25,549 nucleotides of DNA from an uncultured Prevotellaceae bacterium (lineage in GTDB: Bacteria > Bacteroidota > Bacteroidia > Bacteroidales > Bacteroidaceae), in assembly GCA_946624335.1 (NCBI GenBank), contig CAMOSA010000013.1, positions 1 through 25,549 of the forward strand. The letters are read 5' to 3'. Shown piece after piece: positions 20,701 to 25,549 of this stretch; the stretch's first letter is position 1, and every line of letters begins with the position of its first letter. The notes beneath the pieces were generated by a model. It saw nothing but the letters and a program-made list of their open reading frames with translations, made no database searches and had not been told where the DNA came from. The position numbers and the translations under genes were made by a program.

Positions 20701-22358
20701 CAGTTCGTCTCGTCGGGGCTCAGTATGCCCGTTCCTACGCGTCCGATATATTCCGTGAGGCTCATCACCAGTTCCTCGCGGATCGAGTCGATGGCCGGGT
20801 TCGTCACCTGTGCGAATTGCTGGCGGAAATAGTTGAAGAACACCTGTGGACGCTCGCTCAGCACGGCCAGCGGCGTATCGTTGCCCATCGATGCCGTGGG
20901 CTCCTGTCCCTTCGTCGCCATGGGTATGATGGTGGCGTCTATGTCTTCGGCACCGTAGCCGAAGAGCGCCAGCTTCTGTTGCAGGTCGGGGAGCCCATTT
21001 TCCACCTTACGTCCGCTCTTCAGCTTCTCCAGCTGGACGCGGTTCGTCGAGAGCCACTGCCCGTAGGGGTGCGCCGCCGCCAGCTGTCGCTTCACCTCGC
21101 CGTCGTAGTAGACGCGGCCCTCTTGGGTGTCGATGAACAATATCTTGCCTGGTTGCAGGCGCCCTTTCTCGGCAATATCGGCAGCTTCAACATCCATCAC
21201 GCCGACCTCTGATGCCACGATCATCATGCCGTTCTTCGTGATGGCGTAACGTGCCGGCCGCAGACCGTTGCGGTCGAGCATGCCGCCGGCGTAACGTCCG
21301 TCGGAGAAGAGCAGGGCCGCCGGGCCGTCCCACGGTTCCATCAGGATCGAGTGGTATTCGTAGAAGGCCTTCAGTTCGGGGCTGATGGGGTTCTTGTCGT
21401 TGAACGACTCAGGTACAAGCACGCTCATGGCATGTGGCAGCGACAGGCCGGCCATGACGAGATACTCCAGCACATTGTCCAGCGAGGCCGAGTCGCTCAT
21501 GTCCGGCTCGATGATGGGTGCTATGTCCGACGCCTCGCCCAAGACCGTGGAGTGCAGCACACTCTCTCGCGCCTGCATCCAGAGGCGGTTGCCGCGGATG
21601 GTGTTGATCTCGCCGTTGTGCGCCAACAGGCGGAAGGGCTGGGCTAGTGCCCACGTGGGGAAGGTGTTTGTGCTGAACCGAGAGTGCACCAGTGCCAGTC
21701 CGCTGGTCAGATAAGGGCTTTGCAGGTCGGTGAAATACTGTCGCAGCTGCATGCTGGTCAGCATACCTTTATAGATGATGTTTGTGTTGCTCAGCGAGCA
21801 GATGTAGAAATCGCTGTAGGCGGGACGCTGTGTAGCGAGTTCACGGACGCGTCGCTCCACGTGCTTGCGTATTATATATAATGTACGCGCGAGGCTGTCG
21901 GTCGCTTCGTCGCTCACTCCCGTTATGAACAGCTGCTTGATGGCGGGCTCGCTGCTGATGGCGGTGGTGCCGAGACAGTCGGGATTGGTCGGCACGGTGC
22001 GCACATGGGCGAGCTTCAGTCCTTCGCGCTCCGTCTCTTCGCTGATGATGGCCAGCAGATCGGCCTGCGCCGTTTCGTCCTTTGGCAGAAAGACGAGGCC
22101 CGTGCCATAATGTCCTTTCTCAGGGACTGGGATGCCCTGCAAGAGTATGAACTCATGAGGTATCTGAATCATGATGCCGGCGCCGTCGCCCGTCTTGTTG
22201 TCGGCGCCCTCGGCACCGCGGTGCTGCATGTGCTCCAGCACCCGCAGCGCCTGATCCACCAGTTCGTGGCTCTTGCCACCATGGATATTTACGACCATTC
22301 CCACACCGCAGGCGTCGTGCTCCATGTCGTGTCTGTATAGTCCGTTATCCTTTGTCAT
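17796..22358 (-). CDS. gltB: Glutamate synthase large subunit (NADPH-GOGAT alpha)
   Basis: GltB transfers the amide of glutamine to 2-oxoglutarate to give two glutamates. I start at ATG 22358 (MTKDNGLYRHDMEHDACGVG), not at the longer frame to 22433, because the extra 25 basic residues overlap the promoter. The product is 1520 residues. Cys17 is the N-terminal amidotransferase nucleophile. The FMN domain follows, with 3Fe-4S cysteines 1131, 1137 and 1142 (CVMMRKCNLNTC), and the C-terminal beta-helix (NTGLYGATSGELYVNG) closes it. Near residues 586-597 (AHPQPLPKGG) and 636-646 (PSPREGMGWA) are two short segments foreign to the family, encoded by palindromic elements. It is first in the gltB-gltD-dapF-dapL-glnA run. 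Confidence 0.95.
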   Translation of the reverse strand: MTKDNGLYRHDMEHDACGVGMVVNIHGGKSHELVDQALRVLEHMQHRGAEGADNKTGDGAGIMIQIPHEFILLQGIPVPEKGHYGTGLVFLPKDETAQADLLAIISEETEREGLKLAHVRTVPTNPDCLGTTAISSEPAIKQLFITGVSDEATDSLARTLYIIRKHVERRVRELATQRPAYSDFYICSLSNTNIIYKGMLTSMQLRQYFTDLQSPYLTSGLALVHSRFSTNTFPTWALAQPFRLLAHNGEINTIRGNRLWMQARESVLHSTVLGEASDIAPIIEPDMSDSASLDNVLEYLVMAGLSLPHAMSVLVPESFNDKNPISPELKAFYEYHSILMEPWDGPAALLFSDGRYAGGMLDRNGLRPARYAITKNGMMIVASEVGVMDVEAADIAEKGRLQPGKILFIDTQEGRVYYDGEVKRQLAAAHPYGQWLSTNRVQLEKLKSGRKVENGLPDLQQKLALFGYGAEDIDATIIPMATKGQEPTASMGNDTPLAVLSERPQVFFNYFRQQFAQVTNPAIDSIREELVMSLTEYIGRVGTGILSPDETNCKMVRLPHPILGNTQLDMLCNIGYKGFKTIKLTLAHPQPLPKGGETDWSMAGENLRIALDKLCKDAEQAVDDGYNYIILTDKECPSPREGMGWAYIPSLLAVSAVHHYLIRAGKRVQTALIVESGEIRETMHAALLLGYGASALCPYMVYAILDDLVRRGKIQEDYATAEANYIKAVKKGLFKIMAKMGISTIRSYRGAKIFEAVGLSEEVLRTYFGTEVSTIGGAGLEKIASDAIRRKEGNEALKDNGQFHWRRDGIRHAWNPETIARLQLACRTGSYEKFKEWARLVDEKQQPIFLRDLLAPVTATDGKAGAIPLDEVEPEEEIMKHFVAGAMSFGALSKEVHEAICLAMNKIGGRSNTGEGGEDPSRFHATVDGISLNSKTKQVASGRFGVTTEYLANAEEIQIKVAQGAKPGEGGQLPGFKVNEVIARTRHSIPGISLISPPPHHDVYSIEDLAQLIFDLKSVNPRAAVSVKLVAESGVGTIAAGVAKAKADLIVISGAEGGTGASPASSMRFAGISPEIGLSESQQTLVRNRLRGGVRLQVDGQLKTARDVVLMALLGADEFAFGTAVLIVLGCVMMRKCNLNTCPMGVATQDAELRRHFVGSYEYLVNYFTFLAREVRELLAAMGFRSLSEIIGRTDLIQLRARGDADGEMCCTVADGVTLDFSRLLHQETGDLHFTGDARQPQAPLGKQSDSLDERIMEDRKASSVLAYTIHNTDRAVGAHLAGSIAEVCGLAGLPEGSVSVSFKGSAGQSFGAFLVRGISFRLEGETNDYFAKGLSGGRIIILPPRQSTFAAEDNVIAGNTGLYGATSGELYVNGRVGERFGVRNSGATAVIEGAGDHCCEYMTGGRVVVLGPTGRNFAAGMSGGLAYVYDPSHTFDYFCNMDMVELSLIEDSTSRKELLEFIRQHYLHTGSALAGRMLDDWSAYVKDFIQVTPIEYKRVLEEEKMLRLKQKIADVQGEY
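20421..20450. repeat. Palindromic element A in frame within gltB
   Basis: It reads AGCCCACCCCAT followed by CCCTCCC-TAG-GGGAGGG (stem 20434-20450). It encodes PSPREGMGWA on the minus strand. It is the same element as 20570-20601 in the opposite orientation. Confidence 0.8.
20570..20601. repeat. Palindromic element B in frame within gltB (inverted relative to A)
   Basis: CCCCTCCC-TTG-GGGAGGGG (20570-20588) is followed by CTGGGGGTGGGCT. Its reverse complement begins AGCCCACCCC like element A. It encodes AHPQPLPKGG. A and B flank 119 bp of ordinary gltB sequence. Confidence 0.8.
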
Positions 22359-22403
22359 TTTGCTATTAATACAATGTTTGCGCTTTCTTTTTGTAAAACG
22401 ATG

Positions 22404-22434
22404 CAAAGGTACGAACTTTCGCTTATATGGCAAT
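22404..22434 (-). promoter_or_regulatory. gltB promoter
   Basis: On the minus strand ATTG (22431-22434), a 19-bp spacer and TACCTTTG (22404-22411) match the Bacteroidales consensus well. Transcription would start near 22397, about 40 bp before the ATG at 22358, which also supports the shorter gltB start. Confidence 0.65.
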
Positions 22435-22611
22435 GAAAGGGTGCCTAATAAAGTATAAATATTTTGTCGTAAGTTACAAATTGTTTATTAGATTGCATCT
22501 TTTCTTTCGTTTTGTTATTGTTATGTATTGCAGTGGTTGTGATTTGTAATTTAAGCTTAATTGCAACGAACAAACTTACCCCGTATTCTTCTCTGTGTTT
22601 ACAAAATGACG

Positions 22612-22619
22612 TACCTTTG
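22612..22619 (+). promoter_or_regulatory. glnB promoter -7 box
   Basis: TACCTTTG matches TAnnTTTG and lies 56 bp before the glnB ATG. The 11-mer CGTACCTTTGC around it is identical to that of the divergent gltB promoter. The remaining sequence between the two promoters is AT-rich and gene-free. Confidence 0.6.
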
Positions 22620-22674
22620 CCGCCGAAACATTGCAATGTGACAATAGGACGCTAACACTTATTCTTTATAAAGT

Positions 22675-23022
22675 ATGAAGAAGATTGAAGCTATCATCAG
22701 GAAAACAAAGTTTGAGGAGGTGAAGGAAGCGCTCCTCAGTTCGGACATCGACTGGTTTGAGTATCACGACGTACACGGTATCGGCCAAAGCCGTCAGGAA
22801 CGAATCTACCGTGGCGTGCAGTATTCGACGGATGTCATTGAGCGCATGGCCATAACCATCGTCTGCCGTGACCAGTTCGTAGAGCCTACCGTGAATGTCA
22901 TCATCGAAACGGCCCATACGGGTGAGGTCGGCGATGGACGTATCTTCGTCAGCGAAATGATTGACACCTGGAGCATCCGCACGGGTGAGCACGGCGATAC
23001 GGTGCTGCGCGACAAGAAGTAA
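22675..23022 (+). CDS. glnB: Nitrogen regulatory protein PII
   Basis: PII senses 2-oxoglutarate and ATP/ADP and controls Amt and other nitrogen proteins. The 115 residues follow the family: MKKIEAIIRKTKFEEVKEAL at the start, the T-loop HDVHGIGQSRQERIYRGVQY with Tyr45 and Tyr50 (Tyr50 aligns with the uridylylated Tyr51 of E. coli GlnK), and the ligand-binding TGEVGDGRIFV at 82-92. The C-terminus SIRTGEHGDTVLRD is typical. The T-loop is less basic than the enteric one. It lies 58 bp before amt, the usual glnK-amtB pairing, so the GlnK-type function of blocking the channel is likely. No glnD is in the window. Confidence 0.93.
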   Translation: MKKIEAIIRKTKFEEVKEALLSSDIDWFEYHDVHGIGQSRQERIYRGVQYSTDVIERMAITIVCRDQFVEPTVNVIIETAHTGEVGDGRIFVSEMIDTWSIRTGEHGDTVLRDKK

Positions 23023-23080
23023 ACAAATAGTCAGGATAACACAAGAAACAACAACAACACACAACACATCTATTATAAAT

Positions 23081-24334
23081 ATGAAAGACATTGCACTATC
23101 GCTCGATACCGTATGGATGCTTCTTGCAGCCATGCTCGTTTTTTGGATGCAGCCGGGTTTTGCTCTGTGTGAGGCCGGCTTCACGCGCGGTAAGAACACC
23201 GCCAACATCTTGTTCAAGAACTTCGTCGACTTCATGTTCGGCTCGCTGCTGTTCTGGTTTGCGGGCTTCGGCTTCATGTTCGGGTCGGACGGGGCTGGCT
23301 TCATCGGTGCCCCCAACTGGGGCGACCTCTCGTTCTACAAGGGCGAGCTGCCTGTTGAGGGCTTCCTGATGTTCGAGACAGTTTTCTGCGCCACCTCTGC
23401 CACCATCGTCAGCGGTGCCATGGCCGAGCGCACCAAGTTCTCGATGTACGTCATCTACAGCGCTGTCATATCGTTGCTCATCTATCCCGTCGAGGGACAC
23501 TGGACGTGGGGCGGCGGCTGGCTCTCGGATGCAGCTGCAGACAGCTTCATGATGCATACCTTCGGCGACGTCTTCCACGACTTCGCAGGTTCTGCCATCG
23601 TGCATAGCGTAGGGGGTGTACTGGCGCTGATCGGCGCTCTCGCGCTGGGACCTCGTCGCGGCAAGTACGCCAAGGACGGCAGCAGTCGGGCCATCCCCGG
23701 CCATTCGCTGACGCTGGCCGCCCTGGGCGTGTTCATCCTGTGGTTGGGATGGTTCGGTTTCAACCCCGGTTCTCAGCTGGCCGCCTCGGGTGAGGTGAAC
23801 CGCACGGCCATCAGCCATGTGCTGCTGACCACCAACTTGGCTGCCGCAGCGGGCGGCGTGGCCACGATGTCCCTCACGTGGTGGAAGTACGGCAAGCCCT
23901 CGTTCTCGCTGATGCTCAACGGAGTGCTGGCCGGACTGGTGGGCATCACGGCCGGTTGCGACCTCGTCTCACCTGTCGGAGCCGTGGTCATCGGCCTCCT
24001 CTGCGGCCTTGTGCTGGTCTATTCCATTGAGTTCATCGACCATGTGCTGCACATCGACGATCCTGTGGGCGCCTCTTCGGTGCATGGCGTCTGTGGCATC
24101 CTCGGCACGTTGCTGACAGGTCTGCTCTCGACCTCCAACGGTGCTCTGTACGGCGGTGGTTGGGGTTTCTTCGGCGCTCAGTGCTTCGGCATCATAGTCA
24201 TCGATCTGTGGGCTGCCGCCTGTGGTATAGCCTTGTTCTATGGTATCAAGAAACTGCATGGCCTGCGCGTGGATGCCCGCATCGAAGACGAAGGACTGGA
24301 CGTATATGAACACGGAGAGACGTGCTACAACTGA
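23081..24334 (+). CDS. amtB: Ammonium transporter (Amt family)
   Basis: This inner-membrane trimeric channel takes up ammonium under nitrogen limitation. I start at ATG 23081 (MKDIALSLDTVWMLLAAMLV), because the longer frame overlaps glnB out of frame. The 417 residues contain about eleven membrane helices. The twin pore histidines are His175 (DFAGSAIVHSVGG) and His335 (SSVHGVCGILG). The family signature WLGWFGFNPGS is at about 221-231. It begins with MQPGFALCEAGFTRGKN in the first loop, as in other Amt proteins. Regulation by PII encoded just upstream is expected. Confidence 0.95.
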   Translation: MKDIALSLDTVWMLLAAMLVFWMQPGFALCEAGFTRGKNTANILFKNFVDFMFGSLLFWFAGFGFMFGSDGAGFIGAPNWGDLSFYKGELPVEGFLMFETVFCATSATIVSGAMAERTKFSMYVIYSAVISLLIYPVEGHWTWGGGWLSDAAADSFMMHTFGDVFHDFAGSAIVHSVGGVLALIGALALGPRRGKYAKDGSSRAIPGHSLTLAALGVFILWLGWFGFNPGSQLAASGEVNRTAISHVLLTTNLAAAAGGVATMSLTWWKYGKPSFSLMLNGVLAGLVGITAGCDLVSPVGAVVIGLLCGLVLVYSIEFIDHVLHIDDPVGASSVHGVCGILGTLLTGLLSTSNGALYGGGWGFFGAQCFGIIVIDLWAAACGIALFYGIKKLHGLRVDARIEDEGLDVYEHGETCYN

Positions 24335-24369
24335 ACCATCAATCAAGTCATATTAAGCATAAAGAAACG

Positions 24370-25059
24370 ATGAAAAAGATACTATTCATATTCCTGTGTG
24401 TAGCAGGCATGGCTACAGCAGAAGCTCAAGATAAGTTGCAGGCGAGTCTTGGCGCCGACCTCGTCAGCCAATACATCTGGCGCGGTCAGGACTTAGGCGA
24501 CGCGAGCCTTCAACCCTCGTTGGGTATCGGCTGGCAGGGACTCAGCCTCTCTGCCTGGGGCAGTGTGGGTATCACCGATCCACAAGATACCAAGGAACTG
24601 GACCTGACACTTGGCTATGCCTACGAAGGCTTTAATGTCGGCGTTACTGACTATTGGTTTTCCAACGGCAGCTATTTCAAATATAAAGCCCATCAGGCTA
24701 CGCACGTATGGGAGGCCAACTTAGGTTATGACTTCGGCTTCCTTAATGTGCAGTGGTATACCAATTTCGCAGGAGATGACGGCGTAAACAAAGATGGCAA
24801 ACGTGCCTACAGCAGCTACTTGGAGCTGTCGGCGCCTTTCCGTCTCGCTACTCTCGACTGGACGGCCACGCTCGGTGCCGTGCCCTACGCCACGACACTC
24901 TATGGCGCCAACGGCTTCTGCGTAACCAACGTGAGTCTGCGTGCCACCAAGGACTTCGTCATCAAAGAGAGGTATCACCTTCCTCTATTCGTCGGATTGA
25001 CCGCCAACCCCAGGTCTGAGAAGCTCTATCTCCTGTTTGGCGCCTCATTCTCCCTATGA
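24370..25059 (+). CDS. TorF-family putative porin / outer-membrane beta-barrel
   Basis: I start at ATG 24370, which gives a clean signal peptide (MKKILFIFLCVAGMATAEA, cleaved before QDK), 35 bp after amtB. The 229 residues then alternate short amphipathic strands rich in Tyr, Trp and Gly. They start with LGADLVSQYIWRGQDLG, the hallmark of the TorF (gcw_chp) family, and end in a strand finishing FGASFSL with a hydrophobic last residue suited to outer-membrane insertion. The place behind amtB suggests a role in passage of nitrogenous solutes through the outer membrane. That is inference from neighbourhood. Confidence 0.85.
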   Translation: MKKILFIFLCVAGMATAEAQDKLQASLGADLVSQYIWRGQDLGDASLQPSLGIGWQGLSLSAWGSVGITDPQDTKELDLTLGYAYEGFNVGVTDYWFSNGSYFKYKAHQATHVWEANLGYDFGFLNVQWYTNFAGDDGVNKDGKRAYSSYLELSAPFRLATLDWTATLGAVPYATTLYGANGFCVTNVSLRATKDFVIKERYHLPLFVGLTANPRSEKLYLLFGASFSL

Positions 25060-25066
25060 TTATCGG

Positions 25067-25122
25067 TTGCTTCATCATGATAAAGCAATTGCTGCATCAT
25101 GATGAAGCAATTGCTGCATCAT
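25067..25122. repeat. 22-bp direct repeat with palindromes upstream of pyrG
   Basis: GATAAAGCAATTGCTGCATCAT (25079-25100) is followed at once by the same unit with one change (25101-25122). Each contains the palindrome GCAATTGC, and the preceding TTGCTTCATCAT and the following ATCAAGCAAAG can pair with the units. It ends 21 bp before the pyrG start. Confidence 0.85.
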
Positions 25123-25143
25123 CATCAAGCAAAGAAAACAGTT

Positions 25144-25549
25144 ATGAATACAAAGTACATCTTCGTGACAGGCGGCGTGGTTTCCTCGCTCGGAAAGGGC
25201 ATCATAGCCGCGAGCATCGGCAAGCTGCTGCAGGCACGTGGCTACAAGGTCACTATCCAGAAGTTCGACCCTTACATCAACATCGACCCGGGAACGCTGA
25301 ACCCATACGAGCATGGTGAGTGCTACGTCACGGCCGACGGCATGGAGACGGACTTGGATCTCGGCCACTACGAGCGCTTCACGGGCATAAATACCACACG
25401 CCACAACAGTATTACAACGGGGCGAATCTACAAGGCTGTCATCGACCGTGAGCGTCGTGGCGACTACCTGGGCAAGACCATCCAGGTGGTGCCACACATC
25501 ACGGACGAGATAAAGCGAAGGATGCTGCGAGAAGATGTAACGGAAGAGG
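25144..25549 (+). CDS. pyrG: CTP synthase, N-terminal part (cut by window end)
   Basis: CTP synthase makes CTP from UTP with glutamine as amide donor. From ATG 25144 the frame stays open to the end of the window, 135 codons. The start NTKYIFVTGGVVSSLGKGI carries the P-loop. Further conserved blocks are QKFDPYINIDPGTLNPYEHG, CYVTADGMETDLDLGHYERF and TTGRIYKAVIDRERRGDYLG, and then QVVPHITDEIK. The amidotransferase half lies outside the window. No promoter is evident after the porin gene; the repeat in the 84-bp gap may be regulatory. Confidence 0.95.
   Translation, partial: MNTKYIFVTGGVVSSLGKGIIAASIGKLLQARGYKVTIQKFDPYINIDPGTLNPYEHGECYVTADGMETDLDLGHYERFTGINTTRHNSITTGRIYKAVIDRERRGDYLGKTIQVVPHITDEIKRRMLREDVTEE

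Noticed and set aside
22359..22433. 25-residue N-terminal extension of gltB
   Set aside because: It covers the promoter and leader and would place residues before the expected amidotransferase start. ATG 22358 puts the nucleophile Cys at residue 17, as in the family.
22445..22636. Reverse frame of 63 codons in the gltB-glnB gap
   Set aside because: It is low-complexity AT-rich sequence that overlaps the glnB promoter and has no family features.
22961..23080. 40-residue N-terminal extension of the ammonium transporter
   Set aside because: It overlaps glnB in another frame and lacks hydrophobic or signal character. ATG 23081 precedes the first membrane segment.

Overview
The window looks like chromosome of a member of the Bacteroidales, most likely Prevotellaceae. 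The reasons are the promoter elements (TAnnTTTG boxes with a TTTG-like box about 20 bp upstream), a type III glutamine synthetase, dapL-type lysine synthesis, a TorF-like porin beside amtB, and an epimerase-type threonine dehydrogenase paired with kbl. No rRNA, tRNA, integrase, transposase or CRISPR array is visible.

Region 1 (about 1-6150) is an AT-rich accessory and defence region. It starts with the 3' end of an unidentified gene. It then holds a broken DNA methyltransferase with three 33-bp repeats upstream, a small lipoprotein, a fragment that resembles a MutH/Sau3AI-type endonuclease, and a small reverse-strand gene. A compact McrBC type IV restriction operon (mcrB, mcrC and a small third gene) follows, then a mosaic gene remnant and a YoeB/Txe-like toxin-antitoxin pair. 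Four copies of one structured dispersed repeat (a GC-rich hairpin or short inverted repeat followed by a 29-bp core) lie here. Two of them touch gene ends: one closes the broken methyltransferase and one adds a 22-residue tail to the toxin.

Region 2 (about 6100-11600) carries metabolic genes: a secreted GH43 glycosidase, the divergent pair kbl/tdh for threonine-to-glycine breakdown, a DMT-family permease and a NUDIX hydrolase. Strong hairpin terminators separate the units.

Region 3 (about 11600-25549) is a nitrogen-assimilation supercluster. On the minus strand gltB, gltD, dapF, dapL and glnA (GSIII) run head to tail. On the plus strand glnB (PII), amt and a TorF-like porin run divergently, followed by the start of pyrG. 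Together they cover ammonium entry, its sensing, the GS-GOGAT cycle, and consumers of glutamate and glutamine (LL-DAP aminotransferase and CTP synthase).

Two structural themes cut across the window. First, short palindromic elements appear to sit in frame inside conserved genes: one in glnA, one in gltD and two, in opposite orientation, in gltB. Second, many gaps between codirectional genes are filled with 7- or 8-bp tandem repeats of unrelated sequence, and these reach into the stop codons of gltD and dapL.
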